A DNA stretch of 64,000 nucleotides from Cellulosimicrobium funkei. GTDB lineage: Bacteria; Actinomycetota; Actinomycetes; Actinomycetales; Cellulomonadaceae. The notes under the pieces were generated by a model. It had not been told where the DNA came from. It made no database searches and saw only the letters and a program-made list of their open reading frames with translations. The position numbers and the translations under genes are program-made. Location: positions 62,001-126,000 of the forward strand of contig NZ_SOZH01000011.1 in NCBI RefSeq assembly GCF_004519295.1. Reading direction: 5' to 3'. Shown here piece by piece: positions 26,523 to 35,055 of this stretch; within the stretch, counting starts at the first letter, position 1, and each line of letters begins with the position of its first letter.

Positions 26523-27334
26523 CAGGCGGCGCCCAGCCAGTCGCGCATCGCGCGCACGAGGAGGTCCGGGTGCGAGAGGTTCGGGCAGTGCCCCACCGAG
26601 TCGATGACGACGAGGTCGCTGTCCGGCAGGTGCTCGTGCACGTAGCGCCCGACCTCGGGCGGCGCGATGACGTCCTCCCGGCTCTGCACCACGAGGCTCC
26701 GGGTGCGCACGCGCGCCAGGTCCGCCCGGTTGTCGCCGAGGAACGTCGCGCGCGCGAACTGCCGGGCGACCGCCGGGTCGTTGCGCCGGAACACCGCGGC
26801 GAGCTCGTCGCCGAGTGCCGGGCGGTCCGGGTTCCCGGCGATCACGGGTGCCATGACCTGCGTCCAGCCGAGGTAGTTCGCGTCCATCGTCTCCAGGAGC
26901 TCGTCGATCTCCTCGGCGGTGAACCCGCCGCGGTAGCCGTCGTCGTCGACGTACCGCGGGCTCGGGCCCACGAGCACCAGCCGGTCGAACAGGTCCGGGC
27001 GGTCGGCCGCCGCGAGCAGCGCGATCACGGCGCTCACCGAGTGGCCCACGAGCACCACGGGCCCGCGCCCCTCCCCCGGCCCGACGGCCTCCACGATCTC
27101 CACCACGTCCGCGGCGTAGCCCGCGAGGTCGGCGTGCCGGACGGCGTCGTGCGCGGTCGGGTGCGACGCCCCGCACCCCGAGTGGTCGAACAGCACGACC
27201 CGGTGGTCCGTCGCGAACGCGGGCGCGACGAAGCGCCACATCGACTGGTCGCAGCCGAAACCGTGCGCGAAGACCATCGTCGGGCCGTCCTGCGCCCCCA
27301 TGACCCGCACGTTGTTGCGCTCGTGCACGTCCAC
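26522..27334 (-). CDS. RsbQ-like alpha/beta hydrolase
   Basis: The 270-residue protein is an alpha/beta hydrolase with the nucleophile elbow VGHSVSAV (Ser near 98), an Asp in SREDVIAPP and a His in SVGHCPNLSHPD. The start RNNVRVMG and the phrase MVFAHGFGCDQSMWR match the RsbQ/KAI2/D14 group. In Bacillus subtilis RsbQ activates the phosphatase RsbP during energy stress, probably by handling a hydrophobic small molecule. Here the downstream overlapping gene encodes a PAS-GAF-PP2C phosphatase. The GTG start has a -10 box, TACGCT (plus-strand 27342-27347), 7 nt upstream, suggesting a leaderless mRNA. Confidence 0.9.
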   Translation of the reverse strand: MDVHERNNVRVMGAQDGPTMVFAHGFGCDQSMWRFVAPAFATDHRVVLFDHSGCGASHPTAHDAVRHADLAGYAADVVEIVEAVGPGEGRGPVVLVGHSVSAVIALLAAADRPDLFDRLVLVGPSPRYVDDDGYRGGFTAEEIDELLETMDANYLGWTQVMAPVIAGNPDRPALGDELAAVFRRNDPAVARQFARATFLGDNRADLARVRTRSLVVQSREDVIAPPEVGRYVHEHLPDSDLVVIDSVGHCPNLSHPDLLVRAMRDWLGAA

Positions 27335-27413
27335 GCGTCACAGCGTAGGGGGGAAGGGGTCGCGAGGGGCAGCGGCGCCCCGGGGTGAGACCCGCGCACG
27401 GCACAATGTCCTC

Positions 27414-27872
27414 ATGCGTGTCTCGGCGAAGGCGGACTATGCGGTGCGGGCGTGCGCCGAGCTCGCGGCGTCGCCGCACGGCGACCCGGTACGGGCGGAG
27501 GACCTCGCGACGGGTCAGGGCCTCCCGGTGAGCTTCCTCGAACGGATCCTCGGCGACCTGCGCCGGGCCGGGATCGTCGCGAGCGTCCGCGGGCGCTCCG
27601 GCGGCCACCGCCTCGCGCGCCCGGCGTCCGAGGTGACGCTCGCCGACGTCTTCCGCGCGGTCGACGGCCCGCTCGTCACGGTCCGCGACGAGCGCCCCCC
27701 GAGCCTCGAGTACGACGGCTCCGCCGCGGGCCTGCTCGAGGTGTGGATCGCCCTGCGCGCGAGCGTCCGCGACGTGCTGGACCGCGTGACGATCGACGAC
27801 GTCGTGCGCCGCGACCTGCCCGACGACGTGCACGCGCTCGCGGCCCGCGCCGACGCGTGGGAGAACCCCTGA
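27414..27872 (+). CDS. Rrf2 family transcription regulator (CymR-like)
   Basis: The 152-residue protein has the Rrf2 winged helix: MRVSAKADYAVRACAELA, LPVSFLERILGDLRRAGIVASVRGRSGGHRLAR. The three cysteines that bind an iron-sulfur cluster in IscR/NsrR are absent, so it is closer to CymR-type regulators of sulfur metabolism. The ATG has a -10-like box, CACAAT (27402-27407), 6 nt upstream. The next gene is a TauE/SafE-type exporter, which fits control of sulfite or sulfonate handling. A small hairpin (ACGGGA/TCCCGT, 27872-27886) follows the stop. Confidence 0.88.
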   Translation: MRVSAKADYAVRACAELAASPHGDPVRAEDLATGQGLPVSFLERILGDLRRAGIVASVRGRSGGHRLARPASEVTLADVFRAVDGPLVTVRDERPPSLEYDGSAAGLLEVWIALRASVRDVLDRVTIDDVVRRDLPDDVHALAARADAWENP

Positions 27873-27992
27873 CGGGACGCTCCCGTTAACACTGGCCCAC
27901 GATGCGGGCGGCGCTTCACATAGTGGACCCGCCCGGTCAACCTTGTCAGGACACGTCGGGACCCTCCCGGCGGCCCGAGCAAGGAGGCCCCG

Positions 27993-28910
27993 GTGCGGAC
28001 CCTCGTCCTGCTGGCCCTCGTGGGCCTCGGCGCCCAGCTCGTCGACGGCAGCCTCGGCATGGCGTACGGCGTGACGTCCACGACGCTCCTCCTCGCGATC
28101 GGGACCAACCCCGCGGCGGCGTCCGCGACGATCCACCTCGCGGAGATCGGGACGACGCTCGCGTCCGGCGCGGCGCACTGGCGGTTCGGGAACGTCGACT
28201 GGAAGGTCGTGCTGCGCATCGGCGTGCCGGGCGCGCTCGGGGCGTTCGCGGGCGCGACGTTCCTCGCGAACCTGTCGACCGAGGTCGCCGCCCCCGTCAT
28301 GTCGCTGCTGCTCCTCGCGCTCGGGGTGTACGTGCTCTCGCGCTTCACGTTCGCCGGGCTGCCGACGGGTCGCCTGGGGCTGCCGCTGCGCAAGCGGTTC
28401 CTCGCGCCGCTCGGTCTCGTGGCGGGCTTCGTCGACGCCACGGGCGGCGGCGGCTGGGGCCCCGTGGGCACGCCCGCCCTGCTCGCCTCGGGCCGGATCG
28501 AGCCGCGCAAGGTCATCGGGTCCGTCGACACGAGCGAGTTCCTCGTCGCGGTCGCCGCGTCGCTCGGGTTCCTCTGGTCGCTCGGCTCCCAGGGGATCGA
28601 CCTGACGTGGGTCGTGGCGCTCCTCCTCGGCGGGCTGGTCGCCGCGCCGATCGCGGCCTGGCTCGTGCGGATGCTCCCGCCCCGGATCCTCGGCTCGGCC
28701 GTGGGCGGCGTCATCGTGCTCACCAACGTCCGCACGCTGCTGCGCTCCGACTGGGTCGACGCGAGCGGCGCGGTCCAGGGCGTCGTGCTGGCGCTCGTCG
28801 CGGTCGTCTGGGCGGCCGCCGTCGTCTGGTCGGTGCGGGCGCACCGCCGCGCCGTGGCGGCGGAGCGACTGCCTGCCGACACCCCCCACCCGGCCCCGGC
28901 CACCCGCTGA
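27993..28910 (+). CDS. TauE/SafE-type sulfite/organosulfonate exporter
   Basis: The 305-residue membrane protein has about eight hydrophobic helices in two repeated halves, typical of TauE/SafE. Conserved glycine-rich segments are LVDGSLGMAYG near the N-terminus and FVDATGGGGWGPVGTP in the middle. The family exports sulfite or sulfonates. A ribosome binding site AAGGAGG (27980-27986) precedes the GTG. A possible -10 (CATAGT, 27919-27924) lies in the 120-base gap after the Rrf2 gene. The gene probably belongs to the Rrf2 regulator's control. Confidence 0.87.
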   Translation: MRTLVLLALVGLGAQLVDGSLGMAYGVTSTTLLLAIGTNPAAASATIHLAEIGTTLASGAAHWRFGNVDWKVVLRIGVPGALGAFAGATFLANLSTEVAAPVMSLLLLALGVYVLSRFTFAGLPTGRLGLPLRKRFLAPLGLVAGFVDATGGGGWGPVGTPALLASGRIEPRKVIGSVDTSEFLVAVAASLGFLWSLGSQGIDLTWVVALLLGGLVAAPIAAWLVRMLPPRILGSAVGGVIVLTNVRTLLRSDWVDASGAVQGVVLALVAVVWAAAVVWSVRAHRRAVAAERLPADTPHPAPATR

Positions 28911-28934
28911 CCCGGCCGCCAGGACCCGCTCCGC

Positions 28935-28990
28935 CGAGCAGGTGGTCGTGGTCCGTCCTGGCGGCAGGACGGACCACGACCACCTGCTCG
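28935..28990. terminator. Bidirectional terminator with perfect 26-bp stem (CGAGCAGGTGGTC type)
   Basis: Arms at 28935-28960 and 28965-28990 are perfectly complementary over 26 bp with a GCGG tetraloop. The element lies between convergent TauE/SafE and GATase genes. Its first 13 bases, CGAGCAGGTGGTC, recur in the terminator at 9567-9622. Confidence 0.88.
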
Positions 28991-29012
28991 ACCTGCGAGG
29001 ACCGGCTCGGTC

Positions 29013-29747
29013 TCAGTCGGTTGCGTAGCGGTGGACGAACGTCGCGAGGATGCGGTGCGGCTCCCGGACGTCGCCGCGCCGGACGGCCGCCTCGACGTCG
29101 CCCGCGGCCTCGGGCGGGAAGTAGCCGTAGTCCCGGTAGACGCCGATGCGCGTGAGGATGCCCTCCAGTTCGAGCTCCGGGTGGAACTGCGTCGCGTAGA
29201 GGTTCTCCTTGACGCGGAACATCTGCACCGGGCACGCGTCCGACGTCGCGAGCAGCACCGCGTGCGGCGGCAGCTCCCGCACCGCCTCCTTGTGGCCCAC
29301 GTACGCCTCGAACGCGTCGGGCAGGCCCGCGAGCAGCGGGTCGGCCCGGCCCTCCGGGGTGAGCCGGATCGTCACGGGCGAGATGGGCTCGGCGTACGTG
29401 TCGTCCAGCACCGCGCCCTCGTGCAGGCCGAGCGTCCCGACGCCGTAGCACGCCCCGAGGAACGGGACGTCGCGCTCGACGATCTCGTCCAGGAGAGGCG
29501 CGAGCTCGCGCTCGACCCGGCGCTGCGTCGCCGACTTCTCCGCCTCGGGCCGCGACGAGTCGAACGGGCTGCCGCCGACGATCACCCCCGAGTACGCGTC
29601 GAGGTCGATCGCCGGCAGCGGGCCCGCCTCCATCCGCACGCGGTGCAGCTCGTGCGGCGCGAGGCCGGAGTGACGAAGCACCGCCGCGTGCTCGCCGTCC
29701 GCGGCCGGGTCCTCCGCCCGGGACGCCAGCAGCAGGAAGGGCTTCAT
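29013..29747 (-). CDS. Class I glutamine amidotransferase-like protein
   Basis: The 244-residue protein has the class I glutamine amidotransferase fold: VIVGGSPFDSS, the nucleophile elbow FLGACYGVGTLG with the active-site Cys, and QFHPELEL with the catalytic His and Glu. It is a stand-alone protein of the GMP-synthase-glutaminase type (PuuD/YfeJ-like), without a synthetase domain. The substrate is not known. A -10 box, TAGCCT (plus-strand 29755-29760), is 7 nt upstream of the ATG, so the mRNA is probably leaderless. It is convergent with the TauE/SafE gene. Confidence 0.88.
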   Translation of the reverse strand: MKPFLLLASRAEDPAADGEHAAVLRHSGLAPHELHRVRMEAGPLPAIDLDAYSGVIVGGSPFDSSRPEAEKSATQRRVERELAPLLDEIVERDVPFLGACYGVGTLGLHEGAVLDDTYAEPISPVTIRLTPEGRADPLLAGLPDAFEAYVGHKEAVRELPPHAVLLATSDACPVQMFRVKENLYATQFHPELELEGILTRIGVYRDYGYFPPEAAGDVEAAVRRGDVREPHRILATFVHRYATD

Positions 29748-29863
29748 GCCGGTCAGGCTAGGGGCGCTCCGGCGGCCACGCCCGCGGGGCCGGGCCGCAG
29801 TCCGGACGAGGCCGAGCGGTGGCGCGGACGGGGCCGAGGCCCGGCTCCGCGGTCCGTCCCGCC

Positions 29864-30673
29864 TCAGCTCCAGCGGAAGAGCCGGATGCCGAGCGGCAGG
29901 AGCACGGCCGTCCACACGACCATGACGACCACCTGCACCGTGGGGAAGCCCTCCTCGAACCACCCCGCCGTCATCGCCTGCGACGCGGCGCCGAGCGGCG
30001 TGAACCTGCCGACCTGCGCGACGGCCTCCGGCATCATCGGCCCCGGCGTCCACAGCCCGGAGAGGAACAGGAGCGGGAAGTAGATGAGCGTCCCGATCGC
30101 GGACGCCGTGCTCGCCTTGGGCGCGCGCGCCGCGACGAGGGTGCCGAGCGCGTACATCGACGCGACGCCGAGGACGAACGCCAGCACGACCGTCGCCGCG
30201 TTCTGCGGCGCCGGCAGGCCGAACACGAGCTGCCCGACGACGAGCGCGACGGCGGACGCGACCACGACGGCCACGAGGTTGATGACGAGGTGCGCGACGA
30301 CGATCCCCTGCGGGCGCATGGGCGTCGTCGACAGCCGCCGCAGCAGGCCCTTCTCGCGGAACGTGGCGAAGTAGACCGGCATGGTCGTCAGGGCCGGGGT
30401 CGCGATCGCCGCGGCGAGCACCACGGGCGCGTAGAGAGCGACGGGTGTGAGCCCGCCCCACGGCGGGGGCGCGTCCTCGATCGGCACGCGCATCCCGGGG
30501 ATGGCGAAACCGACCCCGACGAGCAGGACGGTCGGGAACACGAGCGCGAAGAACACCGTCCCCGGGTCGCGCAGCCAGAGCCGCGCCTCCGTGGCGAGCA
30601 GGACGCCGAACCCGCGCCAGCCGCTGCTGCGGCGGACGGGCACGGTGGACGGGGTCAGGGTCGTGGCGGTCAT
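29864..30673 (-). CDS. ABC-2 type transporter permease
   Basis: The 269-residue protein has six hydrophobic helices and the ABC-2 signature: RDPGTVFFALVFPTVLL near the first helix, FREKGLLRRLSTTPMRP after the second and YFPLLFLSGLW-type fifth helix. It is the membrane partner of the ATPase encoded immediately upstream, overlapping by ATGA. The two form an exporter, probably for a drug, lipid or antibiotic. The substrate cannot be assigned. Confidence 0.88.
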   Translation of the reverse strand: MTATTLTPSTVPVRRSSGWRGFGVLLATEARLWLRDPGTVFFALVFPTVLLVGVGFAIPGMRVPIEDAPPPWGGLTPVALYAPVVLAAAIATPALTTMPVYFATFREKGLLRRLSTTPMRPQGIVVAHLVINLVAVVVASAVALVVGQLVFGLPAPQNAATVVLAFVLGVASMYALGTLVAARAPKASTASAIGTLIYFPLLFLSGLWTPGPMMPEAVAQVGRFTPLGAASQAMTAGWFEEGFPTVQVVVMVVWTAVLLPLGIRLFRWS

Positions 30674-31752
30674 CGGGACTCCCCTCGGGTCGATCGAGCG
30701 TCGGTCGCGTCCGAGGCGTCGGTCGCGTCCGGGTCGTACGTGCGGCCGGTCACGGCCACGAAGACGTCCTCGAGCGTGCGGGAGACGGTCCGGACGTCGT
30801 CGGGCACGACCTCGCGCTCGGCGAGCGCGAGCACGACGGCGGGCAGCACCTGCCGGGAGCCCGTCACCTCGATCTCGCGCCCTGCCCCGGGCGTCGCCTC
30901 GACGTGCTGGACGTCCGCGAGCCCCGCGATCGTGTGCAGCGCGAGGTCGTGGTCCGCGGGCGGCACGCGCAGGCGCACGGTGCGCGACGTGTCGACGGAG
31001 TCGACGAGCTCCGCGGGCGTGCCCTGCGCGACGACCCGGCCGCGGTCGATGATGACGAGCCGGTCGCACAGGCGCTCCGCCTCGTCCATGAAGTGCGTGA
31101 CGAGCAGGATGGTCACGCCGCGGTCGCGCACACGCTCGACGAGCTCCCACGTCGCGCGGCGGGCCGCCGGGTCCAGCCCGGTGGTCAGCTCGTCGAGGAT
31201 CGCGACGCGCGGGTTCCCCACGAGCGCGAGCGCGATCGACAGGCGCTGCTTCTGCCCGCCCGAGAGCTTGGCGAACGCGACGCGCCGGTGCGCGGCGAGG
31301 TCGAGCAGGTCGAGGAGCTCCTCCACGTCGCCGGGCGACGCGTAGAACGACGCGAAGAGCCGCATCGCCTCCTCGACCGTGATCTTCTCGTTGAGCGCGG
31401 CCTCCTGGAGCTGGACGCCGACGACGTCGCGCACCGCGGCGGGGTCGGCCTGCGGGTCGACGCCGAGCACGCGGACCGTGCCGCCGTCGGCCTGGCGCAG
31501 CCCGGCGAGGCACTCGACGGTCGTCGTCTTGCCGGCCCCGTTGGGCCCGAGGATGCCGAAGATCTCGCCCTGCCGGACGGTGAGGCTCACGTCCTCGACC
31601 GCGACGGTGCGCGTGCCGGAGCCCTGCGGTCCCGGGTACGTCTTGCGCAGGTTCCGGATCTCGACGACCGGGGCGGGCCCGGCCGTGCGGTCGGCGGGCG
31701 GGGCGGGCGACGTCGCCGTCGTGCCGCCCGGGGGCGGTGCTGCGGTGCTCAT
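30670..31752 (-). CDS. ABC transporter ATP-binding protein
   Basis: The 360-residue ATPase has Walker A ([11 protein letters not shown]), the Q-loop (VQLQEAALNEKI), signature LSGGQKQRL, Walker B (VAILDELTTGLDP) with Leu in place of the usual Pro after the Glu, and the H-loop His (LLVTHFMDEAERL). A 30-residue Pro/Ala-rich N-terminus and about 90 C-terminal residues extend the core. It energises the permease encoded downstream. A strong ribosome binding site, GGAGGT, precedes the ATG. The gene follows the YtrA-type operon at 89 bases and may be its last part or a separate unit. Confidence 0.9.
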   Translation of the reverse strand: MSTAAPPPGGTTATSPAPPADRTAGPAPVVEIRNLRKTYPGPQGSGTRTVAVEDVSLTVRQGEIFGILGPNGAGKTTTVECLAGLRQADGGTVRVLGVDPQADPAAVRDVVGVQLQEAALNEKITVEEAMRLFASFYASPGDVEELLDLLDLAAHRRVAFAKLSGGQKQRLSIALALVGNPRVAILDELTTGLDPAARRATWELVERVRDRGVTILLVTHFMDEAERLCDRLVIIDRGRVVAQGTPAELVDSVDTSRTVRLRVPPADHDLALHTIAGLADVQHVEATPGAGREIEVTGSRQVLPAVVLALAEREVVPDDVRTVSRTLEDVFVAVTGRTYDPDATDASDATDARSTRGESR

Positions 31753-31840
31753 GGTGACCTCCAGGAGGGTGTGCGGCACCCACGGACGGCGCCGTGCGCC
31801 GCCCGGACGGGTGGGAGTGCGGTCGGGAGGGTGCTGCCGG

Positions 31841-32632
31841 TCAGGCGCTCGCGGTGCCCGCGAACTCGACCGGACGGATCGCGACGCCCCGCAGGACGAC
31901 GCGCAGGAGCAGTGCGGCGAGCACGACCCCGGCGAGCCCGCCGAGCACGGCGAGCCAGACGGGGGTGCCGTCGAGACCGACGACGCGCGAGAGCGCGTGG
32001 CCGAAGAACCCGGAGCGCAGGAACACCTCGCTCACCAGGACGGTCGCGAGCGACGCGACGACGAGCAGCACGCCGCGCAGGAACCCGAAGCCGTAGAAGC
32101 CCGCGGCGACGACCATGCCCGCGAGGTAGTAGACGACGCAGAACGTGCCCTCGACGAGGATCATGAGCCCGACCTCGGACCCGTCCGTGTAGAGCTGCGT
32201 GAGGTCCTGCTCCGTCGGCCAGCCGGCCTGGCGGAACAGCGCCCACTCCGCCCACCGCACGAGCGCGGTCGCGATCCCGAACGTGAGCCCGGAGACGGCG
32301 GCGCCGATCCACAGGCCGTGCGTGTACGACCGCCGCGTGCCGCCGGCGGCGACGTGCAGCGCGATCGTCATGAGCGGCAGGAGGATGCCCATGACGAAGA
32401 GGAAGAACTTCGCGGAGCCCGCGACGCCGCCCACGCCCTCGATGCTCACGTCGTCGTTGCGCAGCATGATCCACAGGACGAGGGCCCCGATGGCGAGCGC
32501 GATGAGCCAGAACCACACGCCGACGTACCAGGTGCCGCCGATGAAGTACCAGGCGACGGCGCGGACGCCGCGCCGGTGGGCGGCCTTCTCGAGCGCGCGG
32601 CGCTCCGCGGAGCGCGGGGTCGTGGCGGTCAT
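31841..32632 (-). CDS. Membrane protein of the YtrA-type ABC operon
   Basis: The 263-residue protein has about six hydrophobic helices (for example WFWLIALAIGALVLWIM, FFLFVMGILLPLMTIAL and LAVLGGLAGVVLAALLL). It has no standard ABC-2 signature. It probably acts as the permease for the ATPase encoded just before it, because their genes overlap by ATGA (32629-32632). The substrate is unknown; YtrA operons in Firmicutes respond to cell-wall stress. Confidence 0.72.
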   Translation of the reverse strand: MTATTPRSAERRALEKAAHRRGVRAVAWYFIGGTWYVGVWFWLIALAIGALVLWIMLRNDDVSIEGVGGVAGSAKFFLFVMGILLPLMTIALHVAAGGTRRSYTHGLWIGAAVSGLTFGIATALVRWAEWALFRQAGWPTEQDLTQLYTDGSEVGLMILVEGTFCVVYYLAGMVVAAGFYGFGFLRGVLLVVASLATVLVSEVFLRSGFFGHALSRVVGLDGTPVWLAVLGGLAGVVLAALLLRVVLRGVAIRPVEFAGTASA

Positions 32633-33621
32633 CGTGCCTCCTGCGTGCGGGTGCGGGCGGACGCGCCGTCCTCGGTGCGGTCGGTGCGCGTGAGGTGGAC
32701 GAACAGGTCCTGGACGGGCACCGCCCCGACCTCGAGCCCGGCCGCGGCGGCCGCGGCCCGCTCGTCGGGGGCGAACGTGCCGAAGAGCGTGACCTGGGCC
32801 GTGCTCCCCAGCCGCTGCCGGGCGAGCACCTCCCGGCCCGCGGTGTGGCGCTCGACGACGTCCGCCGGCCCGGTGAGGCTGACGCCGCGCGCGCGGACGT
32901 CGTCGGCGTTCTCGGCGAGCAGGACCCGCCCGCGGTCGATGATCACGACGTCCTCGAAGAGCCGTTCGACCTCGGCGATCAGGTGGCTCGAGAGCAGGAT
33001 CGTGCGCGGGTGCTCGGCGTAGTCCGCGACGAGCGCGTCGTAGAACGCGTAGCGGCTCGGGGCGTCCATGCCGAGGTAGACCTCGTCGAAGATCGTCAGG
33101 GGCGCGCGGGCGGCGAGCCCGACGACCGCGCCGAGCGCCGAGCGCTTGCCGCGCGAGAGCTCGTTGGGCTTCTTGCGGACGTCCACCTCGAAGGTGTCGA
33201 GGAGGCGCCCGGCGAGGTCGGCGTCCCAGTGCGGGCGCACGTCCGCGTAGTACTCGAGCGTGTCGCGCGCCTTGTCGGACTCCCCCACGTCGCCGCTCTC
33301 GCGCACGAGCTGGGTGTGCATGGTCGCCCAGACGTTCTCGAACGGGTCCTCGAGCTCGCCGTCCGGACCGACGCGGACCGTGCCCGACGTCGGGCGCCGG
33401 AACGCGGCGAGCAGGGCCGCGAGCGTCGTCTTGCCGGCGCCGTTGCGGCCCAGGAGGCCGGTGATGACGCCGGGGCGGATCGTCAGGGTCGCGCCGTCGA
33501 GCGCGGGGTCGTCGCCGCGGGAGTACCGCACGACGACGTCGCGCACCTCGGCGCCGAAGGGCGCGGTCGCGGCGGGGTGGTCGGTGGGATGGCTGGTGGG
33601 CCGGGCGGTCACGGGTCTCAC
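32629..33621 (-). CDS. ABC transporter ATP-binding protein (YtrB-like)
   Basis: The 330-residue ATPase has Walker A (LLGRNGAGKTTL) and Walker B/D-loop (LTIFDEVYLGMD) and an H-loop His (SSHLIAEVERL). The ABC signature is degenerate: NELSRGKRSALG instead of LSGGQ. This matches the ATPases of YtrA-GntR operons, where LSRGxxS is usual. The GTG start overlaps the GntR stop (GTGA). It is cotranscribed with the regulator and the membrane protein. Confidence 0.88.
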   Translation of the reverse strand: MRPVTARPTSHPTDHPAATAPFGAEVRDVVVRYSRGDDPALDGATLTIRPGVITGLLGRNGAGKTTLAALLAAFRRPTSGTVRVGPDGELEDPFENVWATMHTQLVRESGDVGESDKARDTLEYYADVRPHWDADLAGRLLDTFEVDVRKKPNELSRGKRSALGAVVGLAARAPLTIFDEVYLGMDAPSRYAFYDALVADYAEHPRTILLSSHLIAEVERLFEDVVIIDRGRVLLAENADDVRARGVSLTGPADVVERHTAGREVLARQRLGSTAQVTLFGTFAPDERAAAAAAGLEVGAVPVQDLFVHLTRTDRTEDGASARTRTQEAR

Positions 33622-34046
33622 CTCGGGGTGGGGTCGGTGTCGGGGCCGGTACGGGGTGCGTCGCCGGTCCCGGGACCGGCGGGCCGCGGGCGGCCGAGGA
33701 CGTGCTCGACGATCTCGGCGGCCGGGATGTCGAGGAGGTCCGCCTGCGCCAGCGCGGGGTCGAGGACCTCGTCGAAGAACCGCGCGCGGTGCTCGGCGAG
33801 CAGCCGCTCGCGCGCGCCCGGTGCGACGAACATGCCGAGCCCGCGCCGCTTGTAGAGGACGCCCTCGTCGACGAGCCCGGCGAACGCCTTGGCCGCCGTC
33901 GCCGGGTTGATCCGGAACGTCGTCGCGAACTGCGTCGTGGACATGACCTGCTCCTCCTCCGCGAGCTCCCCCGCGAGCACCTGTGCCCGGATCATCTGCG
34001 CGATCTGGAGGTAGATGGGTTCAGGTCCGTCGAACATGGGGCCCAT
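33618..34046 (-). CDS. GntR family regulator, YtrA subfamily
   Basis: The 142-residue protein has the YtrA form: a winged helix (PIYLQIAQMIRAQVLAGEL, FATTFRINPATAAKAFAGLVDEGVLYKRRGLGMFV) and only a short C-terminal dimerisation tail. Such regulators are ligand-responsive repressors of the ABC transporter in the same operon. The 32-bp palindrome at 34067-34098, 20 bases upstream, is the probable operator. The second Met (34037) could also be the start. Confidence 0.9.
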   Translation of the reverse strand: MGPMFDGPEPIYLQIAQMIRAQVLAGELAEEEQVMSTTQFATTFRINPATAAKAFAGLVDEGVLYKRRGLGMFVAPGARERLLAEHRARFFDEVLDPALAQADLLDIPAAEIVEHVLGRPRPAGPGTGDAPRTGPDTDPTPR

Positions 34047-34066
34047 CCTCTCCCGGCTCGCGTGTT

Positions 34067-34098
34067 CTGTGGTTCATTACTTGAGTAATGAACCACAG
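34067..34098. promoter_or_regulatory. 32-bp palindromic operator of the YtrA-type regulator
   Basis: Perfect 15-bp arms, CTGTGGTTCATTACT (34067-34081) and its complement (34084-34098), are separated only by TG. It is 60% AT in a 73% GC region. It lies just upstream of the YtrA-type gene and in the promoter region of the divergent 7-TM gene. Confidence 0.85.
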
Positions 34099-34186
34099 AT
34101 GAGGAGTGCGGCGCAACCCTTCTTCCGGACGCGCGACGACCGACGCCGGGCGGAACGATGGGGACGTCGGCGCCGAGGCCGGTGCC

Positions 34187-34230
34187 GGTCGGGTCGCATC
34201 GGGAGACCCGGTCGGGCCGCATCGGGAGAC
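34187..34230. repeat. Tandem 23-base imperfect direct repeat upstream of the 7-TM gene
   Basis: The 21-base unit starting GGTCGGGTCGCATCGG occurs at 34187-34207 and again at 34210-34230 with a single T-to-C change. It lies just before the ribosome binding site of the frameshifted gene at 34243. It may be a recent small duplication or a paired binding site. Confidence 0.7.
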
Positions 34231-34242
34231 GGAGGGGGCGCG

Positions 34243-34930
34243 GTGGGCGGAGCGTGCGAGCTCGCGGGCGGGGCGCCCGGGGCCGAGCCGCTGAGCACGT
34301 GGACGAGCCTCGCGTTCGTCCTGGCCGGCGCGGCCGTCGTGGTGGCGGCGCGGCGGCCGGAACCCGGGGCCCCCGGGGACCCGGGCGAGCCCGACGGCGC
34401 CGCGTCGCGGCTGCGCGGTGGCCTTCGGGGTCCTGGTCGCGCTGATCGGGGTGGGCTCCGTGGTGCAGCACGGACCGTCGCCGTCGTGGAACCCCGTCGC
34501 GCACGACCCGCCGCTGCTCGGCACGCTCGCGCTCGTCGCCGCCGACGCCGTCGCCGACCTCACCGGGCGCCGCCTGCGGACGTGGTGGTGGCTCGCGCCG
34601 ACCCTGCTCGGGGTCGTGCTCGCGGCGGTCTCGGTCCCGGCGTCCACCGCCGCCCAGGTGGTCGCGGCAGGCGCGGCCGTGGCCGCGAGCGCCGCACGCG
34701 CGTGGCGACGGCCCGCCGTCCGACGCCGCACGGTCGCCGCGCTCGTGCTGCTCGCCGTCGGCGGCACGGTGGGAACCCTGACCCGCCCGGGCTGGCCCCT
34801 GTGCGACGCCGACGGCGCGCTCGGCGTCACGCTCCAGGGGCACGCCGTCTGGCACGTGCTCGCCGCGACGGCCCTGTGGGTGCTCGCGCCGACGCCCGGG
34901 ACCCGCCCCGCGCTCGCACGCTCGTCCTGA
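34243..34930 (+). pseudogene. 7-TM membrane protein with apparent frameshift (ceramidase/CREST-like)
   Basis: The GTG at 34243 has a ribosome binding site (GGAGGGGG). The first frame gives LSTWTSLAFVLAGAAVVVAA and continues to about 34411; from 34418 the next frame continues with FGVLVALIGVGSVVQHG and runs to the stop at 34930. Together they form one seven-helix protein of about 228 residues. One extra G near 34416-34417 (CGCGGTGG) would explain the shift. Conserved polar residues (VQHGPSPSW, VAHD, GHAVWHVLA) resemble CREST/ceramidase-type membrane hydrolases. It is either a pseudogene or a sequence error. Confidence 0.7.
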
Positions 34931-35055
34931 CTCGCTCCCTTCCCCCGCCCCGGGCGGTACCCACGGCGGGCCGGCGGTGGGACGCTGGGAGGATCCGGCG
35001 TCCGCGGCGGGCCCCGCCCTCCGGCCGCCGGCGGTCCCGAAGGAGTGAGGCAACG

